Source of the DNA: Rhodanobacter denitrificans
GTDB lineage: Bacteria > Pseudomonadota > Gammaproteobacteria > Xanthomonadales > Rhodanobacteraceae
Direction of reading: 5' to 3'
Assembly: GCF_000230695.2 (NCBI RefSeq)
Contig: NC_020541.1
Span: 992,001 to 1,056,000, forward strand
DNA length: 64,000 bases
Part shown: positions 1 to 8,607 of the stretch, in pieces
Layout of the letters: every line of letters begins with the position of its first letter
How positions within the stretch are numbered: the first letter of the stretch is position 1
The notes under the pieces: generated by a model
Database searches by the model: none
What the model saw: only the letters and a program-made list of their open reading frames with translations
What the model was told of the DNA's origin: nothing
Position numbers and translations under genes: made by a program

Positions 1-2053
1 ACTGGCGGCCGGAGTGGCGGATGCCAAGCGAGGCATCCCACTGCGGCGCGAAGCGGTAGTCGGCGAACACGCTGGCGCGGACTTTCGGAATGCGCGGGAA
101 GGTCTTGCCGTTGGCCAGCGGGTACTGGCGGTCCTGCAGCGTCTTCGCATGGTTGAAGGCGAGGCTGGCCTGCAGGTCGAGGCCATCCAGCCAGAGGTCG
201 GTGAGGGCAAGCTCGCCCTCGATGCCGCGGCTGCGCATCCTGTCGATGTTCTGCACGCTGGTGACGGTGGGGGTGACGGTGATGTCGGTCTGCGAGTACA
301 GCGAATCGGCGATGCGGTCCTGGTACAGCGAGACGCGCCAGTGGCCGTGCGCCAGGTGGCGGGTCAGGGTGAGGTCGGTGGACTCGTCGGTCTCGGGCTT
401 CAGCGCGGGGTTGTTGTTGACGATCGCGTTGGCCGACAGGCTGCCCTGGAACATTTCGGTCACGGTCGGGTAGCGCACCGCCTTGCCGTGGGCCAGGCGC
501 AGCTCCCAGCCGTCGGCGAGGTCCCAGCTCAGCGCCGCCTTGGGCGAGAAGTCGGTACGCCGGCGATCGGCGTAATGCACGGCGTTGACCGCATTCGCGC
601 GCAGGCCGCCGTAGGCGCGCCATTGCTCCAGCCGGCCGCCCACGGTCAGCGCCCAGGCGTCGGCGAAGCTCCACACGTCCTGCAGGTACAGTGCGCGGGT
701 CTGCGTGCGGCCGGCGAACGCGCTGACCTGCGCACCGTCGGCATCGCCGCGCCAGTCGCTGGCGCTGCGCACGCGGCTGTCCAGCACGTAGCGGTCGCCA
801 TGCGCGCCGGCGTACAGCATGTGGCGCTCGCCGAGCGGTCCGGAACTGCGCAGGTCCAGCGTGTCCCAGCCGGAACCGGCCTTGTCGGCGATCGTGCCGG
901 GCCCGCCCGTGGGCACGCCGGGTTCGGCCAGGTTGGCGGTGGCCGCCTGCGAGCGCAGGAAGTCGTAGTGGCTGGCCACCGCGGTCCAGCGCCAGCCGTT
1001 GTCGAGGTGGCCGTTCAACTCGACGCCGTACAGCAGGTGGGTGTCGCTGGCCGAGGAGGGCGCCAGGCCGCTGACCGGCAGGGTCCAGGTCTGTCCGGCC
1101 GCGCTGATCGCGCCGCCGGTGACCGGGTGGCCGGCAGCATCGCGGATCAGGCTGCGGGTGCGATCCTCGGCGCGATTGTGCCACCAGCCTACGGTGAACA
1201 GCGCGGCAACCTGTTCGTTGATGTCCACGCCGACCTTCAGCTTCGCCTGGTCCTGCACCGTGTGCTCGATGCTGTTGGCGCCGTACACCAGCCGCGGCGA
1301 GCCGTTCGGGTTGCGGTCCGGTACGGCGCCGCTGACCGGCACCGCCGCGGCCGCATTGCCGCCGGCCTTCGCGGTGGCGTATTGCATCGGCTGGCCATGG
1401 CTGTCGAGCCGGCTGAATTCCAGCAGCCAGCTGAAGCGCCCCTGTTTGTCGCCCAGCGTGGCGGCAGCCTGATGGCCGTTGTAGTGGCCGCCGGCGCCGT
1501 ACGCGTCGCGGTAATCCTGGCTGAAGAACTGGGTGCTCACGCTGGCCGTCAGCTGCTGCGGCAGCACGGTGTGGACCAGCACGGTGCTGCCCAGCGAGTT
1601 GCCCGGGTACAGCGCGGAATACGGTCCATAGAGGATGTCGACGGCGCCGATTTCCTCGGGCGCCACCATGCCCCAGCGCGGCGCGCCGTCCCAGCCGTTG
1701 GTCATCAGGTTGGAGAGCAGCAAGCCGTCGGCATAGACCAGGCTGCGCGCGCTCTGCAGGGTGCCGGCGTTGCGGCCGCTGATCACCGCGTTCGGATCGC
1801 CGATGTAGCGCTTGCGCACCATCATGTTCGGTGCGTACTTGAGTGCGTCGGCGCTTTCGGTGAGGTTCTGCTGCTGCAGCTTTTCCCGTTTTAGGCGGAC
1901 CTGCACGCTGGGCGTTTCCATCACCATGGTGTCGCTGGCGTGTACCGAGATCGGGGCGAGGGTGGTGGCGGGGGCGGGTTCATCGGCGGCCAGCAGCGAG
2001 CTGGCGGACACGGCGAGTGCGACTGCACAAAGGCCGAGGGGTAGGGTGTTCAA
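1..2053 (-). CDS. TonB-dependent outer-membrane receptor, 3' end beyond window
   Basis: The leftward reading frame is open for 684 codons to the window edge and ends there in frame, so the C-terminal barrel is missing only because the window stops. It begins with a signal peptide (hydrophobic stretch ending near SLLAADE) and continues into a plug domain with the typical motifs ISGRNAGT, VYADGLLLSN and VDILYGPYSALYPGNSLGS. The rest alternates aromatic beta-barrel strands. I chose a TTG start at 2053 because an in-frame TAG lies a few codons upstream and there is no ATG or GTG between. The substrate cannot be read from sequence. The long rightward open frame over the same DNA is a GC-skew shadow. 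Confidence 0.88.
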   Translation of the reverse strand, partial: MNTLPLGLCAVALAVSASSLLAADEPAPATTLAPISVHASDTMVMETPSVQVRLKREKLQQQNLTESADALKYAPNMMVRKRYIGDPNAVISGRNAGTLQSARSLVYADGLLLSNLMTNGWDGAPRWGMVAPEEIGAVDILYGPYSALYPGNSLGSTVLVHTVLPQQLTASVSTQFFSQDYRDAYGAGGHYNGHQAAATLGDKQGRFSWLLEFSRLDSHGQPMQYATAKAGGNAAAAVPVSGAVPDRNPNGSPRLVYGANSIEHTVQDQAKLKVGVDINEQVAALFTVGWWHNRAEDRTRSLIRDAAGHPVTGGAISAAGQTWTLPVSGLAPSSASDTHLLYGVELNGHLDNGWRWTAVASHYDFLRSQAATANLAEPGVPTGGPGTIADKAGSGWDTLDLRSSGPLGERHMLYAGAHGDRYVLDSRVRSASDWRGDADGAQVSAFAGRTQTRALYLQDVWSFADAWALTVGGRLEQWRAYGGLRANAVNAVHYADRRRTDFSPKAALSWDLADGWELRLAHGKAVRYPTVTEMFQGSLSANAIVNNNPALKPETDESTDLTLTRHLAHGHWRVSLYQDRIADSLYSQTDITVTPTVTSVQNIDRMRSRGIEGELALTDLWLDGLDLQASLAFNHAKTLQDRQYPLANGKTFPRIPKVRASVFADYRFAPQWDASLGIRHSGRQ

Positions 2054-2195
2054 GACGACACTCTGGATGGGGGTCTAGGGTTGCAAGGATAGTCCGCTGC
2101 CGTGCGCGCGACAGATGGCGCGTTGTCGCAGCGAGGGCGGCGATGGGATGCATGGGCACGGCGAAAGGTGCCCGGCGCGCTCCTGCGAATGCGGT

Positions 2196-2783
2196 CTAGT
2201 CTTCCCGGTCGGGGCGTTCGCGTACCGGGTGCTTGCTCAGCTTGCGCTGCAGGGTGCGGCGGTGCATGCCGAGGCGGCGGGCGGTCTCGGAGATGTTGCC
2301 GTCGCATTCGGTCAGCACGCGCTGGATGTGCTCCCATTCCAGCCGGCGCAGCGCCAGCGGCTGTTCGGGCGCGTCCGGCAGGTCGCCGTCGCTGTCGCTC
2401 TCGTTGTCGCCGTCGAGCAGGGCGCGCACCACGGCGTCGGCGTCGACCGGCTTGGCCAGATAGTCGTGGGCGCCGCGCTTGATCGCCTCCACCGCGGTGG
2501 CGATCGAGGCGTAGCCGGTCAGCAGCAGCACGCGGAGGTCCGGCACCAGAGTGTGCAGCTCGGGAATCAGGCGCAGGCCGTTCTCCTCGCCCAACTTCAA
2601 GTCGAGCACGCAGTAGCGCGGGCTGTGCCGCCGCGTCAGCGCCCGCGCCTCCTCGAAGTTGCTGGCGGTGATGACTTCGAAGCCGCGCGAGCCGAGCGCG
2701 CGCGCCAGCACGCGCAGGAAGGTGGTGTCGTCGTCCACCAGCAGCAGCGGGCGGGCCGTGGCGGCATGAGGCAACTCGGTCAT
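2196..2783 (-). CDS. regA: RegA/ActR/PrrA-family response regulator
   Basis: 195 residues. An N-terminal receiver domain has the acidic pocket LLVDDD (15-19), phospho-acceptor Asp61 in YCVLDLKLG and the conserved Lys111 in YLAKP. A short acidic linker then joins a Fis-type helix-turn-helix at the C-terminus (ISETARRLGMHRRTLQRKL). This short receiver-plus-Fis layout without a sigma-54 AAA domain is the RegA/ActR/PrrA architecture, known in other proteobacteria to control redox-responsive genes. Its partner kinase lies immediately upstream on the same strand, 72 bp away, so the two are probably cotranscribed, kinase first. Confidence 0.88.
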   Translation of the reverse strand: MTELPHAATARPLLLVDDDTTFLRVLARALGSRGFEVITASNFEEARALTRRHSPRYCVLDLKLGEENGLRLIPELHTLVPDLRVLLLTGYASIATAVEAIKRGAHDYLAKPVDADAVVRALLDGDNESDSDGDLPDAPEQPLALRRLEWEHIQRVLTECDGNISETARRLGMHRRTLQRKLSKHPVRERPDRED

Positions 2784-2855
2784 CGGCGGTGTTTCCTGGA
2801 AGTGGATCAGGCGCCCATTCTTGCCGGAAGCGGCGGCACTTGCACGTCCGGCAGG

Positions 2856-4130
2856 TTATCTCTCGGCGATCACCGCCAGTGGCAGGCGCAGACAGACCTC
2901 GGCGCCGCGCGCGGTATTGCTGGCAATCAGCTCGCCGTTGAGCCGCTCGGCCGTGGCTTCGGCCAGGGCCAGGCCGATGCCCAGCCCGGTCTGCTTCTGC
3001 GAGTAGCCAAGCAGGGTCAGCTCGCCTTCGGTGTCGAAGCCGGGGCCATGGTCGCGCACGCTCAGCTGCAGCCAGTCGCCGTCGCGCGAGACGTGCAGCG
3101 CCACCGCGTTGGAATGGTTGATGGCCGAAGCGTCGGCGGCGTTGTTGAGCAGGTTGAGCAGCGCGTGACGCAGGCCTGGCGGGGTCCGCAGCACGATCCG
3201 GGCGACGTCCTCGTCCAGCGGCAGGGTCACTTCGGCTTCCGGCCGCAGCAACTGGAAGCGCTCCAGGCAGCCGTGGATGAACACCGCCACCGTGAGCCGT
3301 TCCGGCTCTTGCGACAGCTGCGCTTTACCGAAGGCGACCATCTCGCGAAGGATCGTGCGGCAGCGGTCGACCTGGCTCTCCAGCAGCGCCAGGTCCTCGG
3401 CCAGCGTCTCGTCGTCGGCATGCTCGCGGCGCAGTTCGGGCAGCAGGGTGCGCATGGTGGACAGCGGCGTGTTGAGCTCGTGCGCCGCACCGGCGGCCTG
3501 GGTGGCGATGGCCAGGATGCCCTCGTCGCGCAGCGCGCGTTCGCGCACGCGCTGCACTTCGAGCTGCTGCAGGCGCAGGACATGCGCCAGTCGGCTGATG
3601 AAGAAACTCAGCAGCAGCGCCATGATCACGAAGTTCACGCCCATGCCGACCACGTGCAGCGTGAACCGGCTGGGCGAATCGGCGGCCATCGGCAGCGGCA
3701 GCGGCACGTACGAGTAGAGCAGGCTCACGTAGGCGACGCCGGCCAGCGCGGCCACCGTCAGTACCGCCCGGCCGGGCAGCGCCGCCGCGCTGAGCGCGAT
3801 CGGCACCAGCAGCAGGGTGATGAACGGGTTGCTGGCGCCGCCGGTGAAGTACAGCAGGTAGCCCAGCACCAGCGTGTCGAAGGCGATGTGGCCGACCGCC
3901 TCCCATTCGCGCAGCGGCCACGGCTGGGTCAGCCGCCACGCGGCGAACACCGAGAACACCGCGAGCAGGCCGATGCCGAGCAGCAGCGGCAGCAGCGGGA
4001 TGGCCAGCTGCATCCACCAGGCGCACACCAGCACGGCGGCGCTCTGGCCGGCGATGGCGCAGATCCGCAGCCAGGCCAGCGTGCGCGTCAGCGCAAACAG
4101 GCCGATGCGTTGGGTGGATCGGTGCGGCAT
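2856..4130 (-). CDS. regB: RegB/PrrB-type redox sensor histidine kinase
   Basis: 424 residues. Six hydrophobic segments fill roughly residues 20-180. Between them is the GGASNPF motif (97-103), the ubiquinone-binding signature of RegB-type kinases. The H-box is AAGAAHELNTPLSTM with His217 as the likely phosphorylated residue. Cys257 in the dimerisation helix (VDRCRTIL) sits where the redox-active Cys of RegB lies. The catalytic domain shows NNAADAS (N box), DHGPGFD (G1) and GLGIGLA (G2). It should report quinone/oxygen status to the response regulator encoded next. Start ATG at 4130. Confidence 0.9.
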   Translation of the reverse strand: MPHRSTQRIGLFALTRTLAWLRICAIAGQSAAVLVCAWWMQLAIPLLPLLLGIGLLAVFSVFAAWRLTQPWPLREWEAVGHIAFDTLVLGYLLYFTGGASNPFITLLLVPIALSAAALPGRAVLTVAALAGVAYVSLLYSYVPLPLPMAADSPSRFTLHVVGMGVNFVIMALLLSFFISRLAHVLRLQQLEVQRVRERALRDEGILAIATQAAGAAHELNTPLSTMRTLLPELRREHADDETLAEDLALLESQVDRCRTILREMVAFGKAQLSQEPERLTVAVFIHGCLERFQLLRPEAEVTLPLDEDVARIVLRTPPGLRHALLNLLNNAADASAINHSNAVALHVSRDGDWLQLSVRDHGPGFDTEGELTLLGYSQKQTGLGIGLALAEATAERLNGELIASNTARGAEVCLRLPLAVIAER

Positions 4131-4151
4131 GGCGATCTTCCGGGCTTGCTG

Positions 4152-4190
4152 AAAACGGCGTGCCCGCCGCGCCGTGCGCGACGGGCACGG
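4152..4190 (-). terminator. probable Rho-independent terminator after the POT transporter
   Basis: Read leftward, an 8-bp GC stem (CGTGCCCG at 4182-4189 pairing with CGGGCACG at 4159-4166) lies just past the transporter stop codon and is followed by CCGTTTT. The loop is long and the U run short, so efficiency is uncertain. Confidence 0.45.
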
Positions 4191-4194
4191 CGGC

Positions 4195-5745
4195 TCACGT
4201 CGGCGTGTTGAATTCCTCGCTGCGCACGGGCGGCAGCGGGTTGTTGGCGACGGAGTCGGAGTGGCTGCTCGACAGCTTCTTCATCAGCGGCAGCATCGCC
4301 AGCGCGATCACCGTGCAGGCCACGCCGGCGAAGCCGAGCTTGTTGAACAGCGCGGTATAGATCGGCAGCGACACCAGCGGATCCTTGATGTCGGTCGGGA
4401 TGCTGGCGAAGTTCGCCACCACGCTGCCCAGGTACTGCGAGATGCCCGAGGCCACGTAGTAGGCGCCCATCATGAAACCGCCCATGCGCGCCGGCACGTA
4501 GCGCGCGATCATCGCCAGGCCGAGGCCCGACACCAGCAGCTCGCCCAGCGAATACAGGCCGTAGCCCCACACCATGATCCACGACGAAACCTGGCCGTTC
4601 ACCGCGAAGCGGGCACCGACGCCGTAGATGAAGAAGCCGATCGCCACGGCAGCGAAGCCCCAGGCGAACTTGGCCGCCACCGACGGGTTCTTGCCGACCT
4701 TGCCCATGGTGTTGTAGGCGAACACCAGCACCGGGCTCAGCAGCACGATCCAGATCGCGTTGAGCGACTGGAACTGCTCGGGAATCCAGTTGAACAGATG
4801 CAGGCCGAACAGGCCGAACGAGAGGTCGACGTTGCGCTGGGCGAACAGGTTCAGCGAGGTCGACATCTGCTGGTAGAAGATGAAGAAGAAGATCGTCTGC
4901 ACGGTCAGCACCAGCGCGGCGACCAGGCCGGCCCGCTCGTGCGGCTCACTGCTGCGGATCAGGTGCACGAAAATGCCCAGGATCACCACGCCGGCGGCGT
5001 ACACGCACCATTGGGCGACCGTCTGGTCCTGCAGGATGAAGGCGGAGACGAACACCATGCCGATCGCGGCCAGCAGCACGGTGCCGAGGCGCTTGACGTC
5101 GACTGGCTTGTCGTCGGCCGGCGAGCCGATGTGCGCCAGCGTGCGGTGCATCAGCGTGTAGTTGACCAGGCCGAGCACCAGGCCGACCGCGCAGACGCCG
5201 AATGCGGTATGCCAGCCCCAGGCGTCGCCGTATTTGGCGCCCACGTAGTCGCGGATCCACGGCGTCAGCAGCATCGAGATGGTCGAGCCGATGTTCACCG
5301 CCATGTAGTAGATGGTGAACGCGCTGTCGATCTTGGTGTCGTCGCCCTCGTAGATCTTGCGCACCAGGTTGCCGGCGTTCGGCTTGAAGAAGCCGTTGCC
5401 GACGATGATCACGCCGAGCGCGACGTACAGGAAATAGGCGTTGTTGGTCGGAATCCACAGCATCGCGTAGCCCAGCGTCAGCACCACGGCGCCGAGCAGC
5501 ATGGTGCGGCGGGTGCCGATCAGCTTGTCGCCGACCCAGCCGCCGATCGCCGGCGTGGCGTAGATCAGCGCCGCGGCGGCGCCCCAGATCAGGTTGGCCT
5601 TGCTGTCTTCAAAGCCGAGCTTCTTCACCATGTAGGTGACCATCAACACCTGCATGCCGTAGAAGCCGAAGCGCTCCCACATTTCGATCAGGAAGACGGT
5701 GCTGAATGAGCGCGTCTGCGAGACGGGCGGGTTCTGGGTTGCCAT
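4195..5745 (-). CDS. POT/PTR2-family proton-dependent oligopeptide transporter
   Basis: 516 residues from the internal ATG at 5745; the frame is open further upstream but that extension is not hydrophobic and has no family resemblance. The mature protein starts with the family signature EMWERFGFYGMQVLMVTYM and carries the second PTR2-type motif near IYYMAVNIGSTISML. About 14 hydrophobic segments follow. Members import di- and tripeptides with protons across the inner membrane. The S9 peptidases and TonB receptors in this window would supply such peptides, although they are not in the same operon. It is divergent from dgkA. Confidence 0.9.
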   Translation of the reverse strand: MATQNPPVSQTRSFSTVFLIEMWERFGFYGMQVLMVTYMVKKLGFEDSKANLIWGAAAALIYATPAIGGWVGDKLIGTRRTMLLGAVVLTLGYAMLWIPTNNAYFLYVALGVIIVGNGFFKPNAGNLVRKIYEGDDTKIDSAFTIYYMAVNIGSTISMLLTPWIRDYVGAKYGDAWGWHTAFGVCAVGLVLGLVNYTLMHRTLAHIGSPADDKPVDVKRLGTVLLAAIGMVFVSAFILQDQTVAQWCVYAAGVVILGIFVHLIRSSEPHERAGLVAALVLTVQTIFFFIFYQQMSTSLNLFAQRNVDLSFGLFGLHLFNWIPEQFQSLNAIWIVLLSPVLVFAYNTMGKVGKNPSVAAKFAWGFAAVAIGFFIYGVGARFAVNGQVSSWIMVWGYGLYSLGELLVSGLGLAMIARYVPARMGGFMMGAYYVASGISQYLGSVVANFASIPTDIKDPLVSLPIYTALFNKLGFAGVACTVIALAMLPLMKKLSSSHSDSVANNPLPPVRSEEFNTPT

Positions 5746-5961
5746 AGATTTTCCGTACGAGATTCGAACCGTGGCGCATGCGGGCACGCGCCAGTGCCAT
5801 GCGGCCCATGGACGGACCACAACCGACGAAGCGTAACCCATTCGCCATCAGGGTGTAGCTGCACTGCGGCAAGACACCGAAGCTGCGGCGGGCGCCCGCT
5901 GCCGGCGCTTGTGGCATCATCGGCCGCTCGAACCGGCCTGTTCCAGGGAGTCTTGCCGTCC

Positions 5962-6018
5962 ATGTCCATCGCATTGATACCGCCGCGGCGCTTGCGGTCG
6001 GCCCGGCGGCGCCGCTAA
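5962..6018 (+). CDS. possible 18-residue leader ORF coupled to dgkA
   Basis: A short ORF (starts MSIALIPPRR, Arg-rich end) begins at ATG 5962, 11 bases after a purine-rich AGGGAG. Its TAA overlaps the dgkA ATG as TAATG. dgkA itself has no clear ribosome site directly upstream, so coupled translation is plausible. Evidence is positional only; it may be chance in GC-rich DNA. Confidence 0.25.
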   Translation: MSIALIPPRRLRSARRRR

Positions 6019-6392
6019 TGGCCGCCGAAGGTTTTCGCGGTCCGAAACAGGTCTGGAACGCGTTTCTGTGGTCGATGAAGGGGCTGCGGGCCGGCTGGCG
6101 GCACGAGGCCTCGTTCCGGCTGGAAGCGTGCCTGGCGGTGGTGCTGATCCCGCTCGGCCTGTGGCTGGGCCATGGCGGGGTGGAGAAATTCGTGCTGATC
6201 CTGGCGCCGATGCTGGTGTTGTCGGCCGAGCTGCTGAATTCGGCGATCGAGGCGGTAGTCGACAAGGTCAGCCCGGAGTTCAACGAGCTGGCCGGGCGGG
6301 CCAAGGACATGGGCTCGGCCGCGGTGTTCGTGCTGCTGGTGCTGGTGGTGCTGAGCTGGGGCTTGATCCTCGGTCCGCGCCTGTTCGGTTAG
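6018..6392 (+). CDS. dgkA: diacylglycerol kinase (prokaryotic, DgkA type)
   Basis: 124 residues, the usual size for this small integral-membrane kinase, which phosphorylates diacylglycerol to phosphatidate and so recycles lipid released by periplasmic glycan synthesis. Three hydrophobic helices are visible. The diagnostic stretch ELLNSAIEAVVDKVSPE carries the conserved Glu residues of the active site and metal site, and the N-terminus has FRLEA as in other members. It begins at ATG 6018, which overlaps the stop of a possible leader ORF. The upstream region (5746-6017) is divergent from the peptide transporter and must hold both promoters; I see no clear promoter match. Confidence 0.93.
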   Translation: MAAEGFRGPKQVWNAFLWSMKGLRAGWRHEASFRLEACLAVVLIPLGLWLGHGGVEKFVLILAPMLVLSAELLNSAIEAVVDKVSPEFNELAGRAKDMGSAAVFVLLVLVVLSWGLILGPRLFG

Positions 6393-6476
6393 CGCGCGCG
6401 TTCACCCCGTGCTGACACGATTGCGGCAAGCGGCATGGGATGATGGAATGGCCTTCCACCGGATCGGAGCGATGCC

Positions 6477-7094
6477 ATGAAACTTCTGCGCAACCTCGTG
6501 CTGTTGCTGCTCGCCGTCGGCCTCGGCGGCTGCGGCTACAACGCCATCCAGAAGCAGGACGAGGCGGTCAAGGCGGCCTGGTCCGAGGTGCTGAACCAGT
6601 ACCAGCGCCGCGCCGACCTGGTGCCGAACCTGGTCAACACGGTCAAGGGCTACGCCCAGCACGAAGAGAAGGTGTTCACCGAGGTCACCGAGGCGCGCGC
6701 GAAGGTGGGCAGCCTGCAGGTCAACGCCGATTCGCTGAACGATCCGCAGAAGCTCAAGCAGTTCCAGGCCGCGCAGGGCGAGCTGGGCAGTGCGCTGTCG
6801 CGGCTGATGGTGGTCAGCGAGAACTACCCGCAGCTGAAGGCCGACGGCCTGTTCCAGAACCTGCAGGCGCAGCTGGAAGGCACCGAGAACCGGGTCACCG
6901 TGGCGCGCAACCGCTACGTGCAGGCGGTGCAGGCATACAACGCGATGATCCGCACCTTCCCGAACAACATGACCGCGAAGATCTTCGGCTACCAGGTCAA
7001 GCCGAACTTCACGGTCGAGAACGAACAGGCGATCTCCACCGCGCCGAAGGTGGATTTCGGCACCACCGCGCCGGCGCCTGCCGCGACGCATTGA
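6477..7094 (+). CDS. lemA: LemA family lipoprotein
   Basis: 205 residues. The N-terminus is a lipoprotein signal (LLLLAVGLGGC; Cys in the lipobox around residue 19), followed by the LemA core: NAIQKQDEAVKAAWSEVLNQYQRRADLVPNL-type helix and a long helical bundle with NRYVQAVQAYN and a terminal FGYQVKPNF. LemA proteins are membrane-anchored helical proteins of unclear biochemical role, nearly always encoded with TPM-domain proteins. Here the stop codon overlaps the next start (ATGA), so translation of the three-gene set is coupled. Start ATG 6477. Confidence 0.92.
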   Translation: MKLLRNLVLLLLAVGLGGCGYNAIQKQDEAVKAAWSEVLNQYQRRADLVPNLVNTVKGYAQHEEKVFTEVTEARAKVGSLQVNADSLNDPQKLKQFQAAQGELGSALSRLMVVSENYPQLKADGLFQNLQAQLEGTENRVTVARNRYVQAVQAYNAMIRTFPNNMTAKIFGYQVKPNFTVENEQAISTAPKVDFGTTAPAPAATH

Positions 7095-7972
7095 TGATGC
7101 CCGGGCGCTTCCCGCGCCGCTGGCTGCTGCTGGCGCTGCTGCTGCCGGTGCTGCTGCACGCGGCCGCTGCCGTGCCGAAGCTGGTACGGCACGTCACCGA
7201 TCTCACCGGTACGCTGAGCGCGCAGCAGGTCGACCAGCTCGACGCGCAGCTGACGGCGCTGGAACAGGCCAAGGGCGCGCAACTGGTGGTGCTGATGGTC
7301 GGCAGCACCGGCGAGCAGGACATCGAGAGCTATTCGCTGGCAGTGGCCGAGGCGAACAAGGTCGGCCGCAAGGGCACCGACGACGGCGTGCTGCTGCTGA
7401 TTGCGAAAGACGATCGGCATGTACGCATCGAGGTGGGTTACGGCCTGGAAGGCGCGATTCCCGATGCGGCCACCGCGCGGATCATTCGCGAATACATCGC
7501 CCCGAAGTTCCGCAGCAACGATTACTTCGGCGGCATCAGCGACGCGGTCGGTGCATTGACCCAGCTGATCAACGGCGAACCGCTGCCGCCGCCGGTGCAA
7601 GGCGCTCCCGAGCGTGGCCGCCCCGGCCTCGATCTGCAGAGCGGCCTGATGATCGCCGTGTTCGTGGCACTGTTCCTGCGCGGCATCTTCGGCCGCACTC
7701 CGGCGCTGGTCAGGGGGCCGCTGGGCGCCGTGCTGGTCGGCGGCTTGCTGTGGCTGCTGATCTCGATGGGCGCCGGCATCCTCGGCGCGCTGGTCGGCGG
7801 CGTGCTGATGCTGCTGCCCGGCGGCGCCGGCCGCTCGATCGGCGGCGGTGGCTGGGGCGGCTTCGGTGGAGGCGGCTGGGGTGGCGGCAGCGGCGGTGGA
7901 AGTTTCGGCGGCGGCGGCTTCAGCGGCGGCGGCGGCAGCTTCGGCGGCGGCGGTTCTTCGGGGAGCTGGTGA
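7094..7972 (+). CDS. TPM-domain (YgcG family) membrane protein with Gly-rich tail
   Basis: 292 residues. A signal peptide or first membrane helix (LLLALLLPVLLHAAAA) precedes a TPM domain (about residues 30-160: VTDLTGTLSAQQVDQLD, LVVLMVGSTGEQDIESYS, GVLLLIAKDDRHVRIEVGYGLEG). Two hydrophobic helices and a C-terminal tail made almost wholly of Gly, Ser, Phe and Trp follow. The overall plan matches YgcG/TPM proteins partnered with LemA. The start ATG overlaps the lemA stop and the stop overlaps the next ATG, marking one operon. The exact function of the family in bacteria is unsettled. Confidence 0.88.
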   Translation: MMPGRFPRRWLLLALLLPVLLHAAAAVPKLVRHVTDLTGTLSAQQVDQLDAQLTALEQAKGAQLVVLMVGSTGEQDIESYSLAVAEANKVGRKGTDDGVLLLIAKDDRHVRIEVGYGLEGAIPDAATARIIREYIAPKFRSNDYFGGISDAVGALTQLINGEPLPPPVQGAPERGRPGLDLQSGLMIAVFVALFLRGIFGRTPALVRGPLGAVLVGGLLWLLISMGAGILGALVGGVLMLLPGGAGRSIGGGGWGGFGGGGWGGGSGGGSFGGGGFSGGGGSFGGGGSSGSW

Positions 7973-8475
7973 TGGCGCGCATGCGGCGACTGTGGGCGAA
8001 TCTTTGCGGTAGCTGGTTCCAGCTGTCGCGGCGCTTTCCGCCCGCACTGCTGGACGAGATGGCCGCGGCGATTGCCGCCGGCGAACGCCACCACCTGGGC
8101 GAGATCCGTTTCGCGGTCGAATCGCGGCTGGCACCGCTGGCCGTGCTGGAGGGCCTCGCCGCCGCGGCCCGCGCGCGCCAGGTATTCGCCCAGTTGCGCG
8201 TATGGGACACCGAACACAACAGCGGCGTGTTGTTCTACGTGCTGATGGCCGAGCATCGCATCGAGATCGTCGCCGACCGCGGCATCGCGGCGAAGGTGGC
8301 GGCGCACGAATGGGCGGCGGTCTGCGCCCACATGCGCGAAAGCTACGCCGCCGGGCAATGGCGCACCGGCAGTCTCGACGGCATTGCCGCCGCCAACGCC
8401 TTGCTGGAACGGCATTTCCCCGGCGACGGCGGACCCCGCCGCGACGAACTGCCGGATCAGCCGGTGCTGCTCTGA
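7972..8475 (+). CDS. second TPM-domain protein, soluble
   Basis: 167 residues starting at ATG 7972, overlapping the previous stop by one base. The first part is basic and lacks a signal peptide. The middle resembles the TPM fold: GEIRFAVESRL, RVWDTEHNSGVLFYVLMAEHRIEIVADRGIAAKV, then a helical C-terminus with NALLERHFP. Such short cytosolic TPM proteins commonly form the third gene of LemA-TPM-TPM operons. Function is not established. Confidence 0.8.
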   Translation: MARMRRLWANLCGSWFQLSRRFPPALLDEMAAAIAAGERHHLGEIRFAVESRLAPLAVLEGLAAAARARQVFAQLRVWDTEHNSGVLFYVLMAEHRIEIVADRGIAAKVAAHEWAAVCAHMRESYAAGQWRTGSLDGIAAANALLERHFPGDGGPRRDELPDQPVLL

Positions 8476-8558
8476 TACCTGCCGGGCGTGTCGCATGCAC
8501 ACTGCTCAGCGTTCCGCGGGAGCAGGCCGGGCGTCGGTCGACCCTGATGGATGCCGCA

Positions 8559-8588
8559 CAAAAAAAGGGGCCGGAAGATGCCGGCCCC
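8559..8588 (-). terminator. Rho-independent terminator of the 953-aa TonB receptor gene
   Basis: Read leftward: an 8-bp perfect stem GGGGCCGG/CCGGCCCC with a 6-base loop, followed by seven T. It lies 20 bases after the receptor stop codon. Confidence 0.9.
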
Positions 8589-8607
8589 TTGGTCCACGTC
8601 GCGATGC

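Noticed and set aside
14..1894. Long rightward open frame (626 codons)
   Set aside because: It is the antisense shadow of a clear TonB receptor; its residues are low complexity (Val, Ala, Arg, Gln rich) with no domain.
2115..5709. Very long rightward frames of 698 and 511 codons
   Set aside because: Both oppose unmistakable genes (RegA/RegB pair and POT transporter) and show the biased composition of GC-rich shadows.
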